A stretch of 64,000 nucleotides of DNA from Thermoflexus sp042408815 (GTDB lineage Bacteria > Chloroflexota > Anaerolineae > Thermoflexales > Thermoflexaceae): the NCBI RefSeq assembly GCF_042408815.1, contig NZ_JBHOQR010000014.1, forward strand, positions 62,001-126,000, written 5' to 3'. Below are positions 45,140 through 53,203 of this stretch, piece after piece. The notes under the pieces were generated by a model, which saw nothing but the letters and a program-made list of their open reading frames with translations, was not told the origin of the DNA and did no database searches. The position numbers and the translations under genes are program-made. Within the stretch, counting starts at the first letter, position 1; each line of letters starts with the position of its first letter.

Positions 45140-45660
45140 TCCCGCACATAGGGTTTGCGAGCGTCGATCTCCCGCCAGTTGAAGGAGAACTGAACCGGCT
45201 CCACCACCAGCGGATGATCCCGACGCAGGGGATGTCCCTCCCAGTCCTCCGGCAACAGGATGCGGCGCAAGTCAGGATGGCCCTCGAAGCGGATGCCGAA
45301 GAGATCGTAGACCTCGCGCTCGTGCCAGTTCGCGGTGGGCCAGATCCCGCTCACCGTAGGCACCACCGGGTCCTCCTCTTCCAGGAAGACCTTCACCCGC
45401 AGCCGAAGGTTGTGGGGGAGGGAGTAAAGATGATAGTTCACGGCGAACCGAGGACGCTCCGGCCAGTAATCTACTGCGCACAGGTCGGACAGGAAATTGA
45501 AACGACACACCGGATCGTCCCGCAGGAAACGGCAGATCTCCACCAGTGCCTCCCGATGGATCACCAGGGTGGTCTCTCCCCGGAACTCAATGACCTCCTG
45601 GACAGCTTCGCCGAACCGCGCACGCGCCCGCTCAATCACCTCCGAGATGGACACCGCCAT
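45136..45660 (-). CDS. nuoC: NADH-quinone oxidoreductase subunit C
   Basis: The product is 174 residues of the peripheral arm. The signature is VPTVSGIWPTANWHEREVYDLFGIRFEGHPDLRRILLPEDWEGHPLRRD. It is a separate gene, not fused to nuoD. A 79-bp gap without a gene separates it from nuoB. Confidence 0.97.
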   Translation of the reverse strand: MAVSISEVIERARARFGEAVQEVIEFRGETTLVIHREALVEICRFLRDDPVCRFNFLSDLCAVDYWPERPRFAVNYHLYSLPHNLRLRVKVFLEEEDPVVPTVSGIWPTANWHEREVYDLFGIRFEGHPDLRRILLPEDWEGHPLRRDHPLVVEPVQFSFNWREIDARKPYVRE

Positions 45661-45739
45661 CCTCCTCTAGACCCAGATTCACTTCGGCATCTGAGGGCCT
45701 CTCCGGCACCCGCCCCGCCGACGGGAGCTTCCTTCCCCC

Positions 45740-46264
45740 TCACCGGGATCGCCCGCCTCGGCGGATCTTTTCGTGAAGGCGCATAATGCCGTCGATCAGT
45801 CCTTCCGGGCGCGGGGGACAGCCGGAAACGTAGACGTCCACAGGGATGATCTCATCCACCCCCTGGACGATGGCGTAGTTGTTGAAGATGCCGCCGGTGG
45901 CCGCACAGTCCCCCATGGCGATCACCCACTTGGGCTCGGTCATCTGATCGTAGAGCCGCCGGACCACCGGGGCCATCTTCCGGCTCACCCGCCCGGCCAC
46001 AATCATCAGATCCGCCTGACGGGGAGAGGCCCGCATGATCTCCATCCCAAAACGGGAAAGATCGTAATGGCTGGCCTGGGTGGCCATCATTTCAATGGCA
46101 CAGCAGGCCAGGCCGAAGAGCAGCGGCCACATCGCCCGGGTGCGCCCCCAGGCGGCCACCCACTCCAGAGCTTCCTCCAGGGTGGTCAGGACCACCCCCA
46201 TCTCTCCGTCCTTCCGGTCGGGCGACCACGTCCCATCCACCACCGCTCCGCTCACCGCTCCCAT
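45740..46264 (-). CDS. nuoB: NADH-quinone oxidoreductase subunit B
   Basis: The product is 174 residues from ATG 46264 (AAAGGAG upstream), overlapping nuoA by 13 bases. It holds the N2 [4Fe-4S] cluster that reduces quinone: GLACCAIEMM gives the tandem Cys, with further Cys in MGDCAATGG and VSGCPPRPE. ATG 46198 is an alternative start. Confidence 0.97.
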   Translation of the reverse strand: MGAVSGAVVDGTWSPDRKDGEMGVVLTTLEEALEWVAAWGRTRAMWPLLFGLACCAIEMMATQASHYDLSRFGMEIMRASPRQADLMIVAGRVSRKMAPVVRRLYDQMTEPKWVIAMGDCAATGGIFNNYAIVQGVDEIIPVDVYVSGCPPRPEGLIDGIMRLHEKIRRGGRSR

Positions 46265-46623
46265 TCGAAGGCTCCTTTCCGCCAGGCGTAGACATACCCG
46301 ATCAGCAGGACCAGAACGAAGAGCCCCATCTCCATCAGGGCCAGGGCCCGCAAGGCCCGCACCTGCAGCGCCCACGGATAAAAAAAGATGATCTCCACAT
46401 CGAAGAGGATAAAGAGCAAAGCGGTGAGATAAAACTTGACGGGGAAGCGGCGCTGAGCCGGCCCGATGGGGACCATGCCGGACTCGTAGGGGAGATGCTT
46501 GCGGCGGCTGGGCCGCTTTGGGGCCAGCAAGGCCGGCGTCAGCATGGCCGCGCCCCCGAGCCCCAGCCCGATCAGGAACAGCATCGCAATGGGCATGTAG
46601 TCCAAAAGCGTCCTGGTCCACAT
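46252..46623 (-). CDS. nuoA: NADH-quinone oxidoreductase subunit A
   Basis: The product is 123 residues with three membrane helices. KHLPYESGMVPIGPAQRRFPVKFYLTALLFILFDVEIIFFYPWA is the conserved loop and second helix (Cys usual in YECG is Ser here). It is the first gene of the operon, about 20 nt after the predicted transcription start. Confidence 0.96.
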   Translation of the reverse strand: MWTRTLLDYMPIAMLFLIGLGLGGAAMLTPALLAPKRPSRRKHLPYESGMVPIGPAQRRFPVKFYLTALLFILFDVEIIFFYPWALQVRALRALALMEMGLFVLVLLIGYVYAWRKGAFEWER

Positions 46624-46649
46624 CGATGGCCCCCTGACAACTTTTGTTC

Positions 46650-46678
46650 ATTTTACCACAAAGGGCAGGCCGCGTCCA
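46650..46678 (-). promoter_or_regulatory. Probable sigma-70 promoter of the nuo operon
   Basis: Minus strand: TGGACG (46673-46678), 17 bp, TAAAAT (46650-46655), with TG one base before the -10 (extended -10). Expected start is near 46643, giving a leader of about 20 nt with GGGGG before nuoA. Confidence 0.7.
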
Positions 46679-46751
46679 CCCTCCGTGCGCCGTGGAACAA
46701 AGCGGGGGAAGCGGGAGGCCGGCGGGGGCAACGATCGAGGAGGCGCTTTTC

Positions 46752-47420
46752 CTACAAGAAGGGCATCATCAGCGCCGCACCGATCAGGGCGAGGGCCCAG
46801 AGGAGATCCAGGTTGATCCAAGCCTGGCGGAGGAAGGCCAAGTGGCCGCCTTCATATATGAGCCAGGCGATGAGGCCGGCAGTCAGCACATACCCGAGCG
46901 TGTGCGCTCCTACCCCGCCCAGGCCGTTCCGCAATACCAGGATCCCCACGGGATACAGGCCCACACTTCCATGCCCTCCGGAGACGATGCATAACGGGCC
47001 CATCAGAAAAGGGGACAGCATCAAACCGGCACCGTGGCCGGAAGCCATCAACGCCGACCAGGCGATCAGGTCCCGGAACCCCACCCGCATGCCCACCCAG
47101 CGGGGATGCCAGGCGCGGGCCAGCCGGTAAACGCCGAAGGCCGCCAGGATCGCCGCCGTCATGCCGCGCAGCAGCGGAAGCGGCAGAACGACCTGGAGCA
47201 CGAGGAGGGGCACCGCGGTCAGCCCAACGGCCAGCAGGTGGCCCAGGGCCATGGATCCCAAAGCCTGCAGAAGGGCCCAGCGTCGCCGCTCCTGCAGGCC
47301 CAAGGCCAGGGCGAAAAGCCACCCCATGGCCGGGTTGAGGCCATGGTAGGCCCCCAGCAAGAACATCCCGCCCCACGGGATCCAGTCCGCCATCCCTACG
47401 CGTCGCCCCTGCTGCCTCAC
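46752..47420 (-). CDS. Polytopic membrane protein at the end of the sulfur operon
   Basis: The product is 222 residues if it starts at GTG 47420, which overlaps the SBP56 stop (GTGA); ATG 47393 is the alternative, and neither has a strong ribosome site. About six hydrophobic segments are present. The start reads GAYHGLNPAMGWLFALALGLQ, and later LMASGHGAGLML. Paired Gly-His motifs in two symmetrical halves recall UreH/DsbD/NicO-type membrane proteins that move metals or reducing power, but I cannot assign a family. Coupling to SBP56 suggests a role in sulfur or metal handling. Confidence 0.65.
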   Translation of the reverse strand: MRQQGRRVGMADWIPWGGMFLLGAYHGLNPAMGWLFALALGLQERRRWALLQALGSMALGHLLAVGLTAVPLLVLQVVLPLPLLRGMTAAILAAFGVYRLARAWHPRWVGMRVGFRDLIAWSALMASGHGAGLMLSPFLMGPLCIVSGGHGSVGLYPVGILVLRNGLGGVGAHTLGYVLTAGLIAWLIYEGGHLAFLRQAWINLDLLWALALIGAALMMPFL

Positions 47421-48811
47421 GGATAGCAGAAGGAGTCCGAGGAAGCGTCTCCGCCCTCCAGCCGGACCTGATGCGGCCGGTCATCCCCGAATTCCACAAA
47501 GAACGCAGGATCCACCGTGAGCCCACCGTCGGGACCCGCGTCCAGCTTCGCCAGCCATCCGCGAATGCCATCCGGGTAGAAGATCGGATCCCAGGGGATA
47601 TACAGGGAGTTCGTCACATAGACCCGACGGCCATCCCGGCTGATCTCCACCATCTGAGGTCCGCCGTTCAACGGTCGCGCGGGATCCCTCGGATGAGGAG
47701 TACGACGCACGATCCCCCCGAGACGCACCGCTCCCGTCAGCTGCGGATGGAAAGGATCGGAGACATCGTATTGCCGCAGCTCCCCTGTACCCCAGCATGA
47801 GACATAGAGAAAGCGATCATCCAGAGAGAGATTGATGTCGGTCACCAGAGGCGGGACGGCGCGGAAATCCCTCAGGATGGGCGGGAGCTGATCGGGATCC
47901 GCCGGCTCCGCCGGGATCTCAATGACCTTGCGGATCGACCAGGCGCCATTCTCGCGATACCACAGCCAAACGGAGGCGGAAAGGTCCTTCAACGAGAGGA
48001 CCACCCCGGCGAACCCGTAAGTCTTCGTCGGATCGTGGGCCGGCCGGAGCTCCAGGACCATCTGATGCTCCGCCCCCAGATCCAGGCTCTGCACGTGACG
48101 CCGCCGCCGCAGGTCCCAAATGTGCAAGCGATGGCCGTAACGCCCGTTGAGAAGGGCCTCCACATCCACCCCTCGCTCCACCATGCGAGGCGTTCCCCAC
48201 TCGCTGGTGATCATCACGTCATAGCCCAGATGCCACCAGAAATCGTAAGCCAGGAACTGCGGCCCCCGATCGACCTCCCAGCGCCCCAGAACCTCAAACG
48301 TGAAATGATCGATTACAAAGATCCCGCCAGGCCCATCTCCCTGCGGGTTCCCCAATGCGCTGATGTAGATCCCGTCGGGCCCGCAATGAACCGTGTGAGG
48401 CCGCGCGTAGCCCGTCCGGGCGAAAACCTCCTCCGGTTCGATCACTTTCACCAGGCGAGGGCGACGGGGGTCCGGTTGGGTATCCACGATATAAATCCGG
48501 GATGAGCGCAACCCGGGTAGGATCAGGTAACGGCGCTGGATGTGGGGATGGGGCGCATAGGGGCACAGCGCTGAGCTGCATGCGTTCCAGCCGAAATGGT
48601 GCAACTCATCTCCGGCATAGGGAAGCTCCAACCTCCCGACCACCTGCCCATAGGTGGAAGAGCGTGGCTCCACATCCACCACGGCCAAGGCATCGGGCCG
48701 CCCATCGGGATTCGGGTTCACCGTGGCCACATAGGCCAGGCGCTCCGGGGGCGCCTGCATAGCGAGCCGCGGGGACGGATAGAAGCTGGGATCAGGCCTC
48801 CAAAGCATCAT
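47417..48811 (-). CDS. SBP56-family methanethiol oxidase (selenium-binding protein)
   Basis: The product is 464 residues, with an AGGAGGTGA site before two tandem ATGs (48811 and 48808). It belongs to the selenium-binding protein 56 family, beta-propeller enzymes shown in other organisms to oxidise methanethiol to formaldehyde, H2S and H2O2 with copper. Motifs seen: DELHHFGWNACSS, RPHTVHCGPDGIYISALG, TSEWGTP and a C-terminal DSFCYP. No signal peptide is seen. It lies in one operon with a rhodanese and a TusA-like protein, which fits handling of released sulfide. Activity is inferred from the family. Confidence 0.9.
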   Translation of the reverse strand: MMLWRPDPSFYPSPRLAMQAPPERLAYVATVNPNPDGRPDALAVVDVEPRSSTYGQVVGRLELPYAGDELHHFGWNACSSALCPYAPHPHIQRRYLILPGLRSSRIYIVDTQPDPRRPRLVKVIEPEEVFARTGYARPHTVHCGPDGIYISALGNPQGDGPGGIFVIDHFTFEVLGRWEVDRGPQFLAYDFWWHLGYDVMITSEWGTPRMVERGVDVEALLNGRYGHRLHIWDLRRRRHVQSLDLGAEHQMVLELRPAHDPTKTYGFAGVVLSLKDLSASVWLWYRENGAWSIRKVIEIPAEPADPDQLPPILRDFRAVPPLVTDINLSLDDRFLYVSCWGTGELRQYDVSDPFHPQLTGAVRLGGIVRRTPHPRDPARPLNGGPQMVEISRDGRRVYVTNSLYIPWDPIFYPDGIRGWLAKLDAGPDGGLTVDPAFFVEFGDDRPHQVRLEGGDASSDSFCYP

Positions 48812-49267
48812 CTCTCACCTCCTGAGGGTCCGAAACACACACTGAGCGCTCCGCCTCATAGAAGCAGATGCATTTGCTCCTATCCTCACACACGTAGGTG
48901 CGCCGAAAGCGCACCTCGGGGACGAGGGCATAACGTGGGGAATCCGCCCGCTTACGGGCCAGATCATCTTCCATCGCCAGCCCGGGAGGGAAATTCCCTT
49001 CCACAATGAAATCCACGGCGGAAGGGCTCCGGGAGATCTCTTCAACCTCTTGACCGAGCCGGCGCACCGGTTTGGCGAGCCGAACCTCCAACCCCACCTC
49101 GCGCACCGCCTGCTCGGCGGACCCGCCCCCTGAGGCCTCGACGATTAGCGGGAGAGATCCGCTGCCACCTGAGTTTCCACCAAGCGATCTCCCCGGGACT
49201 GCAACGCCCGAGCCACCGCCTTTGCATCGATCGAAGCCATCGGCGTCGCCCCGATCAAAAGCAACAT
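48792..49267 (-). pseudogene. Frameshifted DUF4242/SCO4226-like protein
   Basis: ATG 49267 with GGAGGAG upstream opens a frame reading MLLLIGATPMASIDAKAV and on to QVAADLSR, then TAA at 49145-49147. The next frame continues the same protein without a gap: LIVEASGGGSAEQAVREVGL, then VDFIVEGNFPPGLAMEDDL and VPEVRFRRTYVCEDRSKCIC, to a stop at 48792. One missing base near 49145-49150 would join them. The second part resembles DUF4242 (nickel-binding SCO4226 type). It may be a real mutation or a sequence error. The end overlaps the SBP56 start by 20 bases. Confidence 0.7.
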
Positions 49268-49291
49268 GGTTTCTCCTCCCGAACGCAGAAA

Positions 49292-49552
49292 TCACTTCTC
49301 ACCTTCCTGCTCGGGAGATGCCCCGAGCAGGATGCGGACCTCCTCCCCCTCCCGCTGCACCTCCAGGACCGTATATCCGTTCCGCCGGGCCCACGCGGTG
49401 ACCGTGAACTCGTCGGCGTAGCCTTTCACCCAAACCGCCACCACCTCCTCCGGCCCCAGGCCGGCCAGGGCCTGCTGAACCCGCCCGATCGGGGAATCCG
49501 TGCACAGCTCGATCCCTGCCCGCAGATCCACGGTCCGCACGATCCGTGCCAT
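49292..49552 (-). CDS. TusA-like sulfur-carrier protein with altered active site
   Basis: The product is 86 residues with GGAGGG before ATG 49552. The beta-alpha-beta-alpha-beta pattern of TusA/SirA proteins is visible: VDLRAGIELCTDSPIGRVQQAL, then EEVVAVWV, FTVTAWARRNGYTVLEV and VRILLG. The usual active motif is CPxP; here the Cys is kept but reads CTDSP. It could carry persulfide from the rhodanese encoded 60 bp upstream. Assignment is by fold pattern and context. Confidence 0.7.
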   Translation of the reverse strand: MARIVRTVDLRAGIELCTDSPIGRVQQALAGLGPEEVVAVWVKGYADEFTVTAWARRNGYTVLEVQREGEEVRILLGASPEQEGEK

Positions 49553-49612
49553 GGCTTCCCTCCGGTCTCCCGCAGGGCGGGCCTCCGACCGGAGGCCCGC
49601 CCCTGCCTCGCC

Positions 49613-50458
49613 TTAGCGCTCGATCGGAACGCCGATGGTGTTGCCCCACTCCGACCAGGAACCGTCATAGTTGCGGACATTGGGGTAACCCAGCAGATGG
49701 CGCAACACGAACCAGGTCACCGAAGAACGCTCCCCGATGCGGCAATAGGTGATAACCTCCTTGTCCGGGGTGATCCCCGCCTCCTCATAGATTCGACGCA
49801 GGGACTCGGCATCCTTGAAGGTGTCATCGTCGTTCAGGGCCTTCGACCATGGGATGTTCACCGCGCCGGGGATATGGCCGCCGCGCTGGGCCGCCTCATT
49901 GGGATACTCCGGCGGAGCGGTGATCTCCCCGATGAACTCCGCCGGGGAACGCACATCCACCAGGGCCACCCCGCGCTTGCCCAACACGTTCAGGACGTAG
50001 GGCAGATGTGCCCGCAGCCGAGCATCCGGATCCTGAGCCCGATAGGGGGTTGGGGGATACGAAGGGACTTCCTCAGTAAGGGGGCGTTTCTCCTCGATCC
50101 ACTTCTTGCGGCCGCCGTTCAGCAACCGCACATCCCCATGGCCGTAATACTTGTAGATCCAGAAGGCAAAGGCCGCAAACCAGTTGCGGAAATCCCCGTA
50201 AAGCACCACCGTGGTGTCATTGGAAATCCCGGCCCGGCTGTTGAGGGCCTCGAAGGCCTCCTTGCTCAGGATGTCCCGCCGCACCGGATCATTGAGATCC
50301 TTGCGCCAGTCGAAGAGCACTGCCCCCGGAATGTGACCCAGATGATAGGCGCTGGCCGGATCATAATCCACCTCCACAATGCGCACCTTCGGATCATGAA
50401 GGTGCTGCGCCACCCACTCGGTGTCCACTAAGGCCAACGGATCCGCATACGTCGCCAT
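49613..50458 (-). CDS. Two-domain thiosulfate/3-mercaptopyruvate sulfurtransferase (rhodanese)
   Basis: The product is 281 residues from ATG 50458, preceded by GGAGGAGG. An inactive N-terminal rhodanese domain (about 1-140, AYHLGHIPGAVLFDW) is followed by a catalytic one whose Cys loop reads ITYCRIGERSS. The Arg/Gly/Ser loop composition favours thiosulfate sulfurtransferase over mercaptopyruvate enzymes (CGxG), though this is not decisive. No signal peptide is present, so it is cytoplasmic. It is the first gene after the promoter at 50872-50900 and heads the sulfur operon. Confidence 0.92.
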   Translation of the reverse strand: MATYADPLALVDTEWVAQHLHDPKVRIVEVDYDPASAYHLGHIPGAVLFDWRKDLNDPVRRDILSKEAFEALNSRAGISNDTTVVLYGDFRNWFAAFAFWIYKYYGHGDVRLLNGGRKKWIEEKRPLTEEVPSYPPTPYRAQDPDARLRAHLPYVLNVLGKRGVALVDVRSPAEFIGEITAPPEYPNEAAQRGGHIPGAVNIPWSKALNDDDTFKDAESLRRIYEEAGITPDKEVITYCRIGERSSVTWFVLRHLLGYPNVRNYDGSWSEWGNTIGVPIER

Positions 50459-50864
50459 GACAACCTCCTCCGTCCGATTTTTGGGAAAAGGGATTCCCAC
50501 ACCACCATGGCTCATCCATACCGATAGATCCCCATCCCCCCGAATGGGATGATGAGGCCGTGGGAATATTTGATGAGAACTGCCCCTTCCGTCCGGCGAA
50601 AGGAATGGCCCGGCTGGATATCCTGCCGATCCGAGCAAGGATTAGGAAGGGGAGAAAGCGGAGGCAGAAGGGGGTCGATTCCACTCAGCGGGGCGCGCGT
50701 CCTAAGCGGGCGGCCACCTTCTGCCCCCGCTCAGGACAGATACAGGTATTCATCGAGGAGATGAAGTCCACCCGCTGCGCGATCCGCAACCGCGGAGCGC
50801 CCCTCGCGCGAGCCGGTGGGGTAGAGTGCATCCCTATCATCGCCTTCGGTCGCCCCCGAAGTTT
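50459..50864 (-). other. Long untranslated leader of the sulfur operon
   Basis: About 400 nt lie between the predicted start and the rhodanese ATG. Short frames here lack ribosome sites. No T-box, SAM, TPP or cobalamin core is recognised by eye, nor a terminator before the gene. From 50901 to 51067 I see no gene either. Confidence 0.5.
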
Positions 50865-50871
50865 GGGGCTA

Positions 50872-50900
50872 TATATAGCACGCGCCTGATTTTTTGTCAA
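50872..50900 (-). promoter_or_regulatory. Strong sigma-70 promoter of the sulfur operon
   Basis: Minus strand: TTGACA (50895-50900), 17 bp, TATATA (50872-50877). Near-perfect consensus; expected start near 50864. Confidence 0.88.
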
Positions 50901-51067
50901 GGGGTCCCGAAAAGCCTCGGCGGGGGAGGTAAAGAGGGGCGAGGCCTTCCCGCCTCCTTGGCCGGGAGCCCAACGAACAGATGCTCTGGGCCCTGGGAAT
51001 AGGGAGCGTGGTCAGCGTTCTCCTGGAAACAAGCCGGCCGGGCGCTCGCCGGTTTCCCGGATCGCGA

Positions 51068-51096
51068 TTGTCCCGCCATCGGATTCCTGATAAGAT
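51068..51096 (+). promoter_or_regulatory. Probable promoter of rplI
   Basis: TTGTCC (51068-51073), 17 bp, TAAGAT (51091-51096). Expected start near 51103, about 45 nt before rplI. Confidence 0.7.
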
Positions 51097-51148
51097 ACCC
51101 TAGGAGTTCCATCCGGATCAAGGGATCTCAGCCTGGAGGATCCGCCCA

Positions 51149-51598
51149 ATGAAGGTGGTGCTGTTGCGGGATGTCCCGAACCTCGGGCGGGCCGGCGAGG
51201 TGAAAGAGGTCGCCGACGGCTACGCGCGCAATTTCCTGATCCCCAAAGGCCTGGCCACGCCAGCTACCGAAGGTCTCATCCGCCACGCGGTGGAAACCCG
51301 CCAGGCTGCCGAGCAACGCCGGATCCGTCAGCTGAGCACGGCTCAGGAAAAGGCCGCTCGGCTCCAGGGAGCTGTAGTGACCATCCGGGCTCGGGCCGGG
51401 CAGGGCGATCGACTCTACGGCGCGATCACGAGCCAGCAGATCGCCGAGGCCATCGCTCAACAGCTCGGGGTGGAGGTGGATCGACGGCGGATCGAGATGG
51501 AGGCCCCTATCCGCACTCTGGGCACTCACCCGGTGAAGGTGCGGTTGGGACCGGAGATCTCCGCCCAGGTCCAGGTGGTGGTGGAACGGGAGGCGTAA
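51149..51598 (+). CDS. rplI: 50S ribosomal protein L9
   Basis: The product is 149 residues, the standard length. The N-terminal RNA-binding domain reads MKVVLLRDVPNLGRAGEVKEVADGYARNFLIPKGLA, the L9 signature; a long helix and the C-terminal domain follow. It is separated by 2 bp from the RodZ-like gene, an unusual pairing, since rpsF, ssb and rpsR (its common neighbours) are not here. Confidence 0.97.
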   Translation: MKVVLLRDVPNLGRAGEVKEVADGYARNFLIPKGLATPATEGLIRHAVETRQAAEQRRIRQLSTAQEKAARLQGAVVTIRARAGQGDRLYGAITSQQIAEAIAQQLGVEVDRRRIEMEAPIRTLGTHPVKVRLGPEISAQVQVVVEREA

Positions 51599-51600
51599 GC

Positions 51601-52314
51601 GTGGGGATCGGGGAGCAGTTGCGGGCAGCCCGGGAAGCCCGGGGGATCTCCCTGGAGGAAGCGGCGGCAGGAACCCGGATCAAACGCCTCTATTTGGAGG
51701 CGCTGGAGAACGAGGCCTTCTCGCTTCTCCCCAGCTCCGCCCATGTGCGCGGATTCCTGCGCCGCTACGCCCGATGGCTGGGGCTGGATGAGGCCGTGCT
51801 CCTGGCCGAATGGGATGGGATGCCGGCGGCCATCCCCCCGACCCAACCTTCCCGCATGCCCTCCATGTTCGAACTCACCCGCATCCCAGCCCGCCCTGCT
51901 CTTCCATGGCGACCCCTCGTCATGATCGGCCTGGCGATCCTGTTGCTGGCCGGCGTCTTCGGGCTGGCCCGTGGGCCATGGCGGGTTCGATCGCTGGGGC
52001 TTCCTCCAGCGCCCACCGTGCCCGGAGCGGCATCCCTTCCGCCCACTACGTCTACCCCCGTATCCGCAGCCCCCGCGCCAGCGCTCCGCCTCGAAGTGGA
52101 GGCCAGCGAGCACGTGTGGATACGGATCCGGGCCGATGATCAGGTGGTCTATCAAGGCTTGCTGCGACCGGGGGAAACCCGAACCTGGGAGGCCCGCTCA
52201 TCTCTGCAACTGGAAACCGGGAACGCTGCCGCCCTCCAGGTGCGCATCAATGGGCGCCCGGAGAGCCCCCTGGGCGGACGGGGGGAGATCGTGCGCCGAA
52301 CATGGTCCAGGTGA
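51601..52314 (+). CDS. RodZ-like helix-turn-helix membrane protein
   Basis: The product is 237 residues from GTG 51601. The N-terminal HTH_25 domain is clear (GEQLRAAREARGISLEEAAAGTRIKRLYLEALE, then FLRRYARWLGLD), followed by one membrane helix (about 105-122, PLVMIGLAILLLAGVFGLA), a Pro/Ser/Thr linker and a C-terminal beta domain (DUF4115-like, VWIRIRADDQVVYQGLLRPGETRTW). RodZ links the MreB cytoskeleton to wall synthesis in rods. The domain layout matches; no mre genes are in the window. Confidence 0.85.
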   Translation: MGIGEQLRAAREARGISLEEAAAGTRIKRLYLEALENEAFSLLPSSAHVRGFLRRYARWLGLDEAVLLAEWDGMPAAIPPTQPSRMPSMFELTRIPARPALPWRPLVMIGLAILLLAGVFGLARGPWRVRSLGLPPAPTVPGAASLPPTTSTPVSAAPAPALRLEVEASEHVWIRIRADDQVVYQGLLRPGETRTWEARSSLQLETGNAAALQVRINGRPESPLGGRGEIVRRTWSR

Positions 52315-52399
52315 TGAATCATGCGGGAGAGGACCATCGGATGAAGATCTCTCAGGGAGGGAGCTATCCTGGGCTGCTGAGGCCCGAGGAGGGGAACTG

Positions 52400-53170
52400 A
52401 TGAAAGGCTGGTGGTCAAAACTGGGCACCGTGGAATACGCGGCCGCGTGGGCGCTGCAGCGAGCGCTGGCGGATGCGCGCGCGGCTCGGCAGATCCCGGA
52501 CACGCTGCTCCTGCTGGAGCATCCCCACGTGTTCACCCTGGGGCGTTCGGCCCGCCCGGAGCATATCCTGTGGGATGAGGGGGAACGCGCCCGTCGGGGG
52601 GTCGCCGTGGTGGTCACCGATCGCGGCGGCGACGTGACGTATCACGGCCCGGGCCAGGTCGTCGGCTACTTTATCCTGGATCTCCCCGCGCTGGGTCTGG
52701 ACAAAGGGGCTTTCGTTCGCCGGATCGAGCAAATGCTGGTGGAGACCCTGGCTCGCTTCGGCATCGCTGCAGGGACAATCCCCGGAGCCCCCGGGGTGTG
52801 GGTGCAACCGGATGCCCTGAGCCGCTGCGCCTGGTGCCCGCCTCATCTGCGGCAGGCCCCCGCGAAGATCGCGGCGATCGGCGCGCGCGTCGATGCACGG
52901 GGGATCACAACGCATGGCTTCGCCCTCAACGTGTGTCCGGATCTTACCTACTTCACCGGCATTGTCCCTTGCGGCATCGCGGATAAGGGCGTGGTCTCGA
53001 TGGCGATGTTCTGGGGGGAACCCAGGGATGAGGCCGAGCGGGCCCGGCAATTGGCCGCGGTCCAGGAAGCCCTCGCCCGTTCCTTCGCGGAGGTGTTCGG
53101 ACTGGAGGTGGAGCCCGTGGACCCCGCTCGCCTCTGGGGGCTGATGGAAGTTCAGGAGCTGCGCCGTTGA
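52400..53170 (+). CDS. lipB: Octanoyl-[acyl-carrier-protein]-protein octanoyltransferase
   Basis: The product is 256 residues from ATG 52400 (GGAGGGG upstream); the open frame further upstream overlaps the RodZ-like gene. It moves octanoyl from ACP to lipoyl-dependent enzymes. The signature is RGGDVTYHGPGQ; the catalytic Lys is in AKIAAIGARVDARGITTHGFALNV and the Cys in IVPCGIADKGV. Between GVWV and the Lys there is an insertion of about 20 residues with a CAWC motif, which is not usual for LipB. Confidence 0.94.
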   Translation: MKGWWSKLGTVEYAAAWALQRALADARAARQIPDTLLLLEHPHVFTLGRSARPEHILWDEGERARRGVAVVVTDRGGDVTYHGPGQVVGYFILDLPALGLDKGAFVRRIEQMLVETLARFGIAAGTIPGAPGVWVQPDALSRCAWCPPHLRQAPAKIAAIGARVDARGITTHGFALNVCPDLTYFTGIVPCGIADKGVVSMAMFWGEPRDEAERARQLAAVQEALARSFAEVFGLEVEPVDPARLWGLMEVQELRR

Positions 53171-53203
53171 TTCGAGCTGAGGGGCTCTCTAAGTCTTGCG
53201 GGA

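Noticed and set aside
50560..50889. A 109-codon plus-strand frame in the leader region of the sulfur operon
   Set aside because: No ribosome site, very Arg-rich, and it overlaps a strong opposite promoter.
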